A stretch of 10,266 bases of DNA from Pseudomonadota bacterium (GTDB taxonomy: Bacteria; Pseudomonadota; Alphaproteobacteria; Micropepsales; Micropepsaceae), in the NCBI GenBank assembly GCA_023427355.1, contig JAEZBK010000287.1:1-10266 (forward strand), written 5' to 3'. Below the pieces are notes generated by a model. It made no database searches. It saw nothing but the letters and a program-made list of their open reading frames with translations, and was not told the origin of the DNA. Made by a program: the position numbers and the translations under genes. Shown one piece after another: positions 1 to 5,292 of the stretch (position 1 is the first letter of the stretch; every line of letters begins with the position of its first letter).

Positions 1-801
1 CCCTGGTGCGGCCCCTGCAAGCAGCTTGGGCCGGCGCTGGAGAAGGCAGTCAATGATGCCAAGGGTGCGGTGAAGCTGGTCAAGGTGGACATAGACCAGA
101 ATCCGGAGATCGCGCAGCAACTGCGCATCCAGTCCATTCCCACGGTTTACGTCTTTCGCAATGGCCAGCCCGTGGACGGCTTCATGGGCGCCCTGCCCGA
201 CAGCCAGATCCAGCAATTCGTCACCAAGCTGGCCGGCGGCGGCGGCGGACACGATCATGGCGGGCCGGAACACACGATCGAGGTTCTGGCCGTCGCGGCG
301 CAGGCGCTGGAAGCGGGCGACCTTGCCACCGCGGCGCAGGCCTATGGTCATGTGCTGCAGGATGAGCCAGGCCATCCTGCCGCCGTGGCCGGACTGGCGC
401 GCTGCTACCTGCTGGGCGGCGATGCCGACCGGGCAAAGGCGACCCTGCAACTTGTGCGCCCGGACGCCGCCACGGACGATGCCATCCGCGCCGTCGAGGC
501 GGAGCTGATGCTGCGGGACAGCGCCGCCGCTGCGCCGCCGGGCGCCTTTGACGCGCTGGAAGCAAAACTGGCGGCCAACCCCAATGACCACCAGGCGCGC
601 TACGACCTGGCGATGGCCAAGGATGGCGCAGGCCAGCGCGATGAGGCGCTGGCGCTGCTGCTGGATCTGGTGAAACGCGACCGCAAATGGAACGAGGAAG
701 CGGCGCGCAAGCACCTGGTCACCCTGTTCGAGGCGATGGGACCGACCGATCCGCGCACCATCGACGCGCGGCGCAAGCTGTCATCCATCCTGTTCTCATG
801 A
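1..801 (+). CDS. cnoX: Thioredoxin-TPR co-chaperone CnoX (YbbN), 5' partial
   Basis: The reading frame is open from base 1, so the N-terminus (roughly 30-45 residues by family length) lies outside the window; 266 residues remain. The first visible residues are the thioredoxin active site W-C-G-P-C (window residues 2-6), followed by the cis-proline region S-I-P-T (45-48) and the rest of a thioredoxin fold to about residue 78. A glycine/histidine linker (79-91) leads into an alpha-helical C-terminus with TPR-like A-G-D and N-P-N-D repeats, as in CnoX/YbbN. Members of the family are cytoplasmic holdases that protect substrates from oxidation and hand them to GroEL/DnaK; many alphaproteobacterial forms keep the CXXC, as here. 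This is the first visible gene of a plus-strand operon and its TGA overlaps the next ATG (ATGA). Family assignment is firm; redox activity is inferred from the intact CXXC. Confidence 0.93.
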   Translation, partial: PWCGPCKQLGPALEKAVNDAKGAVKLVKVDIDQNPEIAQQLRIQSIPTVYVFRNGQPVDGFMGALPDSQIQQFVTKLAGGGGGHDHGGPEHTIEVLAVAAQALEAGDLATAAQAYGHVLQDEPGHPAAVAGLARCYLLGGDADRAKATLQLVRPDAATDDAIRAVEAELMLRDSAAAAPPGAFDALEAKLAANPNDHQARYDLAMAKDGAGQRDEALALLLDLVKRDRKWNEEAARKHLVTLFEAMGPTDPRTIDARRKLSSILFS

Positions 802-1265
802 GGCTGGCCGCCGCCGCGTTCGCCTGCCTGGTGCTGATGGGCGCGGTCGCGCAAGCGCAACCGGCGCCGCGCTTGGCGGGACAGGGCGAGTTGATGGCGG
901 CGGATCGCGCCTTTTCGCGCCTGTCGATGACGCGGGGGCGCGCCCATGCCTTCCTGGCCATGGCGACGGCCAATGCCCGGCTGTTCGGCGCCGATGGCGG
1001 CGCGCCGGTGCAGGGCCGCGCCCAGGCTTTTCGCGCGCGGGGACGGCGCCAGGCCGGACGCATGGGCTGGGAGCCGATGACGGCCGCCCTTTCGCCGGAT
1101 GGCCGGATGGGCTGGACCGATGGCCGCTGGGAAGTGACCCAAGGCAGCAAGATCCTGAGCCGCGGCTATTACCTCACCGTCTGGGTGAAGGACCGCCGCT
1201 ATGCCTGGAAGGTGCAGGCCAGCATGAATTCCGGAGCCCCTGTCGGCTCCATCGCCGGGAGATGA
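798..1265 (+). CDS. Secreted NTF2/DUF4440-like protein
   Basis: A 155-residue protein starts at the ATG that overlaps the cnoX stop (ATGA), implying translational coupling. The first 20 residues form a clear Sec signal peptide (positive start, hydrophobic core, A-Q-A then Q), so the mature protein should be periplasmic. The remainder has the pattern of the NTF2-like DUF4440 family: an N-terminal A-D-R-A-F helix (35-39), a second helix with A-F-L-A (51-54), a W-x-P followed by A-x-x-S-P-D-G (91-102), W-T-D-G-R-W (106-111), and a C-terminal strand Y-x-x-V-W-V-K-D (125-132) ending in a Trp (137). Such proteins are small cone-shaped barrels that bind or act on small molecules; no catalytic residue can be assigned. 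An upstream in-frame ATG at 687 was rejected because it lies inside cnoX and would bury the signal peptide. The family call is by pattern, not alignment. Confidence 0.78.
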   Translation: MRLAAAAFACLVLMGAVAQAQPAPRLAGQGELMAADRAFSRLSMTRGRAHAFLAMATANARLFGADGGAPVQGRAQAFRARGRRQAGRMGWEPMTAALSPDGRMGWTDGRWEVTQGSKILSRGYYLTVWVKDRRYAWKVQASMNSGAPVGSIAGR

Positions 1266-1277
1266 TAGAGTCGCGCC

Positions 1278-1931
1278 ATGCCCAGCCCGTTTCACAGTTT
1301 CAGCGATCTTCCCGATACCCTGCCGCTTTTTCCGCTGTCCGGCGTGGTGCTGCTGCCGCGCGGGGCGCTGCCGCTGAACGTGTTCGAGCCGCGCTACCTG
1401 AAGATGGTGGATGATGCGCTCAAGGGCGACCGGCTGATCGGAATCATCCAGCCGTCCGAGGATCCCGACAAGGTGCTCAAACCTGGGCTGTCGGCGATCG
1501 GCGCGGCCGGACGGCTGGTGTCGTTCCGCGAGACCGACGACAATCGCTACCTGATCACGCTGGCGGGGTTGTGCCGCTTCCGCCTTGTGGGCGAGGAGAC
1601 GTCGGATGCGCCCTACCGGATCGGACGGTGTGATTTTTCCCCCTTTGCCGGCGACATGGCGGAGGGCGATGACTTCAGCGATTTCCCGCGCGACCGGCTG
1701 ATGGGTGCGCTCAAGGCCTATCTCAACACCCGCGACCTGCAGGCGGACTGGAAAAGCGTCACCAGCGCGCCGCCCGAGGCGCTGGTCAATGCGCTGACGA
1801 TGATGTGCCCCTTCGAGCCCGCCGAAAAACAGGCCTTGCTGGAAGCACCCAGCCTGGATGCGCGGGTTTCGACCCTGGTGGCGATCCTGGAAATGGCGCG
1901 GTCGGATTTCGGCCCGCAGACGCTGAACTGA
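1278..1931 (+). CDS. LON peptidase substrate-binding domain protein
   Basis: This 217-residue protein is a stand-alone Lon N-terminal (LAN) domain without the AAA+ or protease parts. The hallmark is L-P-L-F-P-L near residues 15-20, then L-P-x-x-x-L-P-L-N-V-F-E-P-R-Y (26-40), followed by the I-G-I-I-Q-P segment (54-59) and the G-x-x-G-R-L strand. In Lon this domain recognises unfolded substrates; free-standing copies are widespread in alphaproteobacteria, often beside a YbbN-type thioredoxin and a Trm112 protein, but their biochemical role is not settled. The gene follows the NTF2-like gene by 12 bases and precedes the Trm112 gene by 6, so it is internal to the operon. Only a weak purine-rich AGAG lies about 7 bases before the ATG. 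Link to proteostasis is inferred from domain and neighbours. Confidence 0.93.
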   Translation: MPSPFHSFSDLPDTLPLFPLSGVVLLPRGALPLNVFEPRYLKMVDDALKGDRLIGIIQPSEDPDKVLKPGLSAIGAAGRLVSFRETDDNRYLITLAGLCRFRLVGEETSDAPYRIGRCDFSPFAGDMAEGDDFSDFPRDRLMGALKAYLNTRDLQADWKSVTSAPPEALVNALTMMCPFEPAEKQALLEAPSLDARVSTLVAILEMARSDFGPQTLN

Positions 1932-1937
1932 GTTGCG

Positions 1938-2123
1938 ATGAACACCGACCCCAAGCTGCTGGAAATCCTGGTCTGCCCCGTGACGCGGACGCGGCTGACA
2001 TATGACGCCGCGCGGCAGGAGCTTGTGTCGAAGGCCGCGGGGCTGGCCTTTCCCATTCGCGAAGGCGTGCCGGTGATGCTGGCCAGCGCGGCGCGGCCGC
2101 TGGACGAGGCCGAGCTGTCATGA
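1938..2123 (+). CDS. Trm112 family protein
   Basis: This 61-residue protein has the full bacterial Trm112/YcaR pattern: [10 protein letters not shown] (7-16), a Q-E-L-V-S turn, then the diagnostic [14 protein letters not shown] (35-48) and an A-R-P-L tail. Eukaryotic Trm112 is a zinc protein that activates methyltransferases. E. coli YcaR retains a CPVC pair, whereas only a single Cys (13) remains here, so a structural zinc site is unlikely. The bacterial partner is unknown to me. The gene starts 6 bases after the LON-domain gene, and its TGA overlaps the next ATG (ATGA). Confidence 0.93.
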   Translation: MNTDPKLLEILVCPVTRTRLTYDAARQELVSKAAGLAFPIREGVPVMLASAARPLDEAELS

Positions 2124-2452
2124 GCTGGCCCACGGAATTGCGGCTCAATCCGGCGCGCGACACGCTGACCATCGCCTTTGACGATGGCGCGCGCTTCGCG
2201 CTGGCGGCGCAGTATCTGCGGGTGGAAAGCCCGTCGGCCGAGGTGCGGGGGCACGGGGGTGGCCAGAAGCAGATCGTGCGCGGCAAGGAGGCCGTGACGA
2301 TCACGGCGCTGGAGCCGGTGGGCAACTATGCCGTGCGCATCCTGTTCGACGACGGCCATGACAGCGGCCTGTATAGCTGGGCTTATCTGGAGACGCTGGG
2401 CCGCGAATACAAGACCATCTGGGCGGACTACCAGAAGGCGTTGGAGAACTAG
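2120..2452 (+). CDS. DUF971 / gamma-butyrobetaine hydroxylase-like N-terminal domain protein
   Basis: A 110-residue stand-alone DUF971 protein. Features of the family are P-T-E-L-R-L (4-9), a D-x-L-T-I-x-F-D-D-G strand pair, [13 protein letters not shown] (33-45), [21 protein letters not shown] (66-86), and a terminal Y-L-E-x-L-G. In gamma-butyrobetaine hydroxylase the equivalent domain precedes the 2-oxoglutarate oxygenase; free copies are common in bacteria, often near iron-sulfur carrier genes, with no proven function. The start overlaps the Trm112 stop by four bases, making it the last gene of this operon. Its TAG stop falls in a CTAG palindrome shared with the stop of the convergent pyrD. 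Confidence 0.9.
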   Translation: MSWPTELRLNPARDTLTIAFDDGARFALAAQYLRVESPSAEVRGHGGGQKQIVRGKEAVTITALEPVGNYAVRILFDDGHDSGLYSWAYLETLGREYKTIWADYQKALEN

Positions 2453-3480
2453 GCGTCCACGCCCACCGCTTCGGCCACGCTGTCATAGCCATCACGGGTC
2501 AGGCAGGCCGCCAGTTCGGTCTTGATGCGCGCCACCAGGCCCGGCCCTTCGAACACCAGCGCCGAGTAAAGCTGCACCAGCGTCGCGCCGGCGCGGATCT
2601 TGGCATAGGCGTCGGCGCCAGAGGCGATGCCGCCCGCACCGATGAGGGTCAGATTGCTGCCGACACGCTGGCGCACGCCGCGCAGGATCCTGGTGGAAGG
2701 CGTCATCAGCGGGGCGCCCGACAGGCCGCCGGTTTGGCCCGCATGGGCGCTTTTCAGCGGCGGCCGCGCGATGGTGGTGTTGGAGACGATCAGCCCGTCA
2801 ATGCCGCTCATCAGCGCCACGGCGGCGATCTCGTCCAGCGCGGCCTCATCGAGGTCGGGCGCGATCTTGACCAGCACCGGCTTTGCCGCGCCGCCGCGTG
2901 CGTCCAGCACGGTGGCGATGAGGCGGGTGAGTTCGTCCTTGTTCTGCAAGCCCCGCAGGCCCGGCGTGTTGGGCGAGGAGATGTTCACCGTCACATAGTC
3001 GGCCAGCGCCGCCAGCGCGTCGAAGGCGGTGCGATAATCGGCAATGCGGTCGGCGCTGTCCTTGTTGGCGCCGATATTGATGCCGACGATCCCCTGCCCC
3101 TTGCGGCGCCTGAGATTGGCGGCCGCCAGCGCCATGCCGCCATTGTTGAAACCCATGCGGTTGATGACGGCCCGGTCCTCGCCCAGACGGAACAGGCGCG
3201 GCTTCGGATTGCCCGATTGCGGGCGCGGCGTGACGGTGCCGCATTCGACGAAGCCGAAGCCCAGCCTGGCCATGGCGTCGGGCACGGCGGCGTTCTTGTC
3301 GAAGCCGGCGGCCAGGCCGACGGGGTTGGGGACGCAAAATCCCAGCGCCTGCACCTTGAGGCAGGGCGGATCGGCCAGGTGCGGCGCGGGCACCGGCAGC
3401 TTCGCCAGCAACGCCAGGGTCAGGTCATGGGCGGTTTCCGCAGGCAGGCGGCGCAGCAGGGCAGTCCCGAAATCCAGCAT
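2449..3480 (-). CDS. pyrD: Dihydroorotate dehydrogenase (quinone), class 2
   Basis: PyrD oxidises dihydroorotate to orotate in de novo pyrimidine synthesis, passing electrons from FMN to membrane quinone. The 343-residue product has the class 2 plan: an N-terminal amphipathic two-helix membrane segment (about 1-40), then the FMN barrel. Visible motifs are G-L-A-A-G-F-D-K-N (55-63), E-C-G-T-V-T-P-x-P-Q-x-G-N-P-x-P-R (79-95), N-R-M-G-F-N-N (107-113), N-I-S-S-P-N-T-P-G-L-R (166-176, where Ser169 matches the catalytic base of E. coli PyrD), S-N-T-T (233-236), and G-A-G-G-I (281-285). Length is normal and all key residues are present. The ATG is preceded by a purine-rich AGAAGAG sequence. The gene is divergent from the S24 regulator and convergent with the DUF971 gene. 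Confidence 0.97.
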   Translation of the reverse strand: MLDFGTALLRRLPAETAHDLTLALLAKLPVPAPHLADPPCLKVQALGFCVPNPVGLAAGFDKNAAVPDAMARLGFGFVECGTVTPRPQSGNPKPRLFRLGEDRAVINRMGFNNGGMALAAANLRRRKGQGIVGINIGANKDSADRIADYRTAFDALAALADYVTVNISSPNTPGLRGLQNKDELTRLIATVLDARGGAAKPVLVKIAPDLDEAALDEIAAVALMSGIDGLIVSNTTIARPPLKSAHAGQTGGLSGAPLMTPSTRILRGVRQRVGSNLTLIGAGGIASGADAYAKIRAGATLVQLYSALVFEGPGLVARIKTELAACLTRDGYDSVAEAVGVDA

Positions 3481-3516
3481 TTCTCTTCTACCCCAACCAG
3501 AGGATGCAGACCCTGC

Positions 3517-3532
3517 CTAGATTGCCCTCTAG
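3517..3532. repeat. Small inverted repeat CTAGA-N6-TCTAG upstream of pyrD
   Basis: Perfect 5-base arms at 3517-3521 and 3528-3532 flank TTGCCC. It lies 37-52 bases upstream of the pyrD start, a position where a regulator could bind, but arms this short can arise by chance. The heptamer TTGCCCT occurs here (3522) and again at 3547. Confidence 0.3.
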
Positions 3533-3546
3533 ACGGGTGGTGCCCC

Positions 3547-3575
3547 TTGCCCTATAAGCCCGACATAGGAATAAT
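3547..3575 (+). promoter_or_regulatory. Candidate sigma70-type promoter for the S24 regulator gene
   Basis: TTGCCC at 3547-3552 (4 of 6 to TTGACA) and AATAAT at 3570-3575 (5 of 6 to TATAAT) are separated by 17 bases. Transcription would start near 3582, giving a leader of about 40 bases. An alternative -10, TAAAAT at 3600-3605, would start the transcript only about 9 bases before the ATG. That may be relevant because no Shine-Dalgarno sequence is visible before 3621. Confidence 0.35.
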
Positions 3576-3579
3576 AACC

Positions 3580-3598
3580 GAAATCCCGGACTGATTTC
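3580..3598. promoter_or_regulatory. Candidate operator: GAAATC-N7-GATTTC dyad
   Basis: Perfect 6-base arms at 3580-3585 and 3593-3598 are separated by 7 bases. The dyad covers the predicted transcription start of the S24 regulator gene, where autorepressors of the LexA/CI type usually bind. A second, weaker dyad, CCTAT-N9-ATAGG, lies just upstream at 3551-3569 inside the promoter spacer. Binding by the product of the adjacent gene is inference from position only. Confidence 0.35.
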
Positions 3599-3620
3599 TT
3601 AAAATAGTTAACGCCCGCCG

Positions 3621-4247
3621 ATGCTGACACACCTACAAATCTGGCGCGCGCTCGACGCGCTTGCCGCGCGGCATAACATGTCGCCCTCGGGTTTGGCCAA
3701 GCTGGCGAACCTGGATCCCACGACTTTCAACAAGTCGAAGCGGGCGGCGGGCGGCAAGCTGCGCTGGCCCTCGACCGAGAGCATCGCCAAGGTGCTGGCC
3801 GCCACGGGCGCCAGCCTGGAGGATTTCGTGGCGCTGGTGAGCGAGAGCCCGGCGCGCAGCACCCGCATGGTGCCCCTGATCGGCATGGCCCAGGCGGGCA
3901 ACCAGGGCTTTTTCGACGATGCGGGATTTCCCGCCGGATCGGGATGGGAGGAGATCGCCTTTCCCGAACTGGCCGACGAACATTGCTATGCGCTGGAGAT
4001 CACCGGCGATTCCATGCTGCCGGTCTATCGCGATGGCGACCGCATCGTGGTGTCGCCCTCCGGATCGTTGCGCCGCAACGACCGTGTGGTGGTGAAGACC
4101 CATGCGGGGGAAGTGATGGCCAAGCAGCTGGGCCGCATGACGGCGCAGCGCATCGAGCTGAAAAGCTTCAACCCGGCCTTCGAGGATCGCAGCTTCGCGC
4201 TGGGCGACGTGGCGTTCGTGCACCGGATCATCTGGGCCAGCCAGTAG
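3621..4247 (+). CDS. HTH transcriptional regulator with S24 (LexA-like) peptidase domain
   Basis: The 208-residue product has an N-terminal helix-turn-helix (about 6-72; S-G-L-A-K-L-A-N-L-D-P-T-T-F-N, 23-37) joined to a C-terminal S24 domain. The catalytic Ser-Lys pair is visible: Ser131 in I-T-G-D-S-M-L-P-V-Y and Lys168 in E-V-M-A-K-Q-L-G-R, 37 residues apart as in LexA (119/156). An Ala92-Gly93 bond lies 38 residues before the serine, close to the LexA spacing, so RecA-stimulated self-cleavage is chemically possible. The protein is not LexA itself: the HTH is of the phage-repressor type rather than winged. The start is fixed by an in-frame TAA at 3609-3611. No Shine-Dalgarno sequence is apparent. 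Neighbouring genes are not phage genes, so targets are unknown; autoregulation through the dyad at 3580 is plausible. Confidence 0.9.
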   Translation: MLTHLQIWRALDALAARHNMSPSGLAKLANLDPTTFNKSKRAAGGKLRWPSTESIAKVLAATGASLEDFVALVSESPARSTRMVPLIGMAQAGNQGFFDDAGFPAGSGWEEIAFPELADEHCYALEITGDSMLPVYRDGDRIVVSPSGSLRRNDRVVVKTHAGEVMAKQLGRMTAQRIELKSFNPAFEDRSFALGDVAFVHRIIWASQ

Positions 4248-4264
4248 GCGCCGCGGTTCGACCG

Positions 4265-4540
4265 TCAGTTCAATTGGGTGTTGCGGCTGTCCATCACGGG
4301 CTGGCCGTTGCGCAGGGCTTCCAGTGCGGCACGGGCCCGGTGCAGGCGGCTGCGCACCGTGCCGATGGGGATGTTGAGCGCCGCGGAACATTCCTGATAG
4401 CTGCCATTGAACAGAAGGACCGCGCGATACTGCTCGCTCAACTGGTCCAGCAGTTCCGCATCGCGCGGTTCCAGCTTGAAGCGCAGGTATTTCTGCGCCC
4501 GGGTCCGGGGAAGGTTGGTCTGGTCGCGATTTTCTTCCAT
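4265..4540 (-). CDS. Sigma factor region 4-only HTH protein (mini-sigma)
   Basis: A 91-residue protein that matches the region 4 DNA-binding domain of ECF sigma factors: L-S-E-Q-Y-R-A-V-L-L (34-43), S-Y-Q-E-C-S-A-A-L (47-55), then the recognition helix I-P-I-G-T-V-R-S-R-L-H-R-A-R (57-70). Region 2, needed for promoter melting and core binding, is absent, and about four residues are missing between the first two helices compared with a usual sigma4. It therefore cannot be a complete sigma factor; it may be a DNA-binding regulator, an anti-sigma-like decoy or a reduced relic. The start is well supported by AGGAAGG at 4548-4554, seven bases before the ATG. It is convergent with the S24 gene (17-base gap). 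Similar short sigma-like HTH proteins exist in alphaproteobacteria; their function is unknown to me. Confidence 0.85.
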   Translation of the reverse strand: MEENRDQTNLPRTRAQKYLRFKLEPRDAELLDQLSEQYRAVLLFNGSYQECSAALNIPIGTVRSRLHRARAALEALRNGQPVMDSRNTQLN

Positions 4541-4566
4541 GAGGGAACCTTCCTGTGTGGGGAGAA

Positions 4567-4592
4567 AACGTTGAAAGCATTGAAGGGTTTCC
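4567..4592 (-). promoter_or_regulatory. ECF/EcfG-like promoter GAAAC-N16-CGTT for the mini-sigma gene
   Basis: On the minus strand GAAAC (4591-4587, preceded by G) is followed after exactly 16 bases by CGTT (4570-4567). The alphaproteobacterial general stress sigma factor EcfG recognises GGAAC-N16/17-CGTT, so this is one mismatch from consensus. The predicted start near 4560 leaves a leader of about 20 bases holding the AGGAAGG ribosome site. The geometry is good, but the motif is short and untested. Confidence 0.42.
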
Positions 4593-4737
4593 TGTCGGGC
4601 GAAAAAGCTCTGCGCGGCGGACAGAAGGCCCTTATCCTGCGACGGGCTCAGGATGAGGAGCGCGCGCGTGGCTGCGCGCCCGCACGAAAGAGCGGGGGAC
4701 GGCGGAGCATCGCCGCGAGGCGGCCGGAGTGTTTCGT

Positions 4738-4774
4738 CCGCTCCTTTTCAGAGCGGCAACGCCCTTGCGGGCGT
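4738..4774. repeat. Two back-to-back hairpins
   Basis: CCGCTC (4738-4743) pairs with GAGCGG (4751-4756) across a 7-base loop. After two bases, ACGCCC (4759-4764) pairs with GGGCGT (4769-4774) across the 4-base loop TTGC. Both stems are perfect. There is no following T-run on either strand that would make a typical intrinsic terminator. Confidence 0.6.
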
Positions 4775-4953
4775 CTGCATGAGCCTCGCGGCACTGCGCC
4801 GCCCGGCGATCTTCGACCGCTTCAGGCTTTGCCAGTGTTCTTGCGTGGCCCGCGCACGATGGCCTAGCGGCTTCCACTCGAAACCGCCGCATGGACGGTT
4901 CCGCCGGCTTGCCCCCTTTGGGCAGCAAACCGGACACCCGGGATCGGCTCCCG

Positions 4954-4991
4954 CCTGGGGTAGCGTGGGTACGTCTCGCCACGCCTCCAGG
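4954..4991. repeat. Nested inverted repeat CCTGG...GCGTGG/CCACGC...CCAGG
   Basis: The outer arms CCTGG (4954-4958) and CCAGG (4987-4991) enclose inner arms GCGTGG (4963-4968) and CCACGC (4979-4984) with a 10-base loop. It follows directly on another perfect stem, CGGGA/TCCCG (4939-4953). Two nested perfect stems in register suggest a real stem-loop rather than chance. Confidence 0.55.
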
Positions 4992-5005
4992 GATTCCCGA
5001 AGCGA

Positions 5006-5020
5006 CCTGCGCAGCGCAGG
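5006..5020. repeat. 15-base palindrome CCTGCGC-A-GCGCAGG
   Basis: Seven-base perfect arms surround a single central A. The absence of a loop makes it more like a DNA-level palindrome (protein or recombinase site) than an RNA hairpin, although partial pairing is possible. Confidence 0.55.
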
Positions 5021-5050
5021 GTTCGTTACCCCCTGTCACGGCGCACGCCG

Positions 5051-5099
5051 GCCTGTTTCACGTTTCAGACGGTCCGGAACGTCCCCGCACGAAACAGGC
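5051..5099. repeat. 49-base nested inverted repeat GCCTGTTTC...GAAACAGGC
   Basis: Perfect 9-base outer arms lie at 5051-5059 and 5091-5099. Directly inside the left arm, ACGTT (5060-5064) pairs with AACGT (5078-5082), leaving a 13-base loop and an 8-base bulge on the 3' side. This is the longest perfect stem in the block. It could be a structured RNA element, a small palindromic repeat unit, or a paired protein-binding site. Confidence 0.6.
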
Positions 5100-5153
5100 G
5101 AGAAGGCATGTGGGAGGGATTTGCCGCGGAAAAAGAGGGACGCGGAGATTTCC

Positions 5154-5174
5154 CCGCGCTGTCCACCAGCGCGG
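5154..5174. repeat. Perfect 8-base hairpin CCGCGCTG/CAGCGCGG
   Basis: Arms at 5154-5161 and 5167-5174 flank a 5-base loop (TCCAC). The sequence after it is purine-rich (TTGAAAGGAAAAAGG) and has no U-run, so it is not a canonical rho-independent terminator in the plus direction; the minus direction also lacks one. Confidence 0.6.
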
Positions 5175-5292
5175 CGTTGAAAGGAAAAAGGAATTCGCGC
5201 GCATATCCCCCGCCAATCCCACACGCCAGCTGTGCGTGCGGCAGGCAGGGATGATAAGGTCTGCGGGCGCACAGGAAAGCGCCATCGGAGGC

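Larger units (their letters stand above)
4593..5250. other. Hairpin-rich non-coding block without a supported gene
   Basis: No frame here looks like a real protein: translations on both strands are rich in Arg, Pro, Ala and Gly with no fold pattern, and frames overlap one another. Instead the DNA holds at least fourteen perfect short inverted repeats. Besides those listed separately these include ATCCTG/CAGGAT (4634-4654), GCGCGC/GCGCGC (4662-4679), GCGGC/GCCGC (4788-4802), AACCG/CGGTT (4882-4900), TGCCC/GGGCA (4910-4924), CGGGA/TCCCG (4939-4953), CGGCG/CGCCG (5039-5050) and CACGC/GCGTG (5222-5238). The CGACGGGCTCAGGATGA stretch at 4640-4656 resembles the core of REP-type dispersed palindromes known from proteobacteria. 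Likely readings are a composite of multicopy palindromic elements, a structured non-coding RNA, or a decayed region. Composition differs from the flanking genes only by eye. Confidence 0.55.

Noticed and set aside
2734..3594. 286-codon open frame on the plus strand
   Set aside because: Antisense to pyrD; no recognisable domain, and Gln/Arg/Gly-rich composition.
4254..4264. CGGT-TCG-ACCG hairpin between the convergent S24 and mini-sigma genes as a terminator
   Set aside because: The stem is only 4 bases and there is no T-run on either strand.
4265..4540. Complete ECF sigma factor
   Set aside because: Only region 4 is encoded. No region 2 sequence is visible upstream on the minus strand, and the ribosome site and promoter lie directly before the short form.
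3944..4867. 307-codon open frame on the plus strand across the S24 gene, the mini-sigma gene and the hairpin block
   Set aside because: It overlaps two supported genes in other frames or strands and has no domain pattern.
4632..5039. 135-codon minus-strand frame in the hairpin block as a small gene
   Set aside because: The composition is Arg/Ala/Pro/Ser-rich with no hydrophobic core pattern and no ribosome site, and the sequence is dominated by inverted repeats.
4593..5250. Known riboswitch, RNase P RNA, tmRNA, SRP RNA, 6S RNA or tRNA
   Set aside because: I looked for a B12 box, a TPP CTGAGA box, the RNase P and tmRNA core motifs and tRNA T-loop patterns and saw none. A covariance-model search would be decisive.
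4593..5250. CRISPR array
   Set aside because: The inverted repeats differ from one another and there is no regularly spaced direct repeat of 20-40 bases.
4891..5292. N-terminal extension of the secreted protein
   Set aside because: The frame is open, but the signal peptide begins at 5293; the upstream 134 codons fall in the hairpin block and look non-coding.
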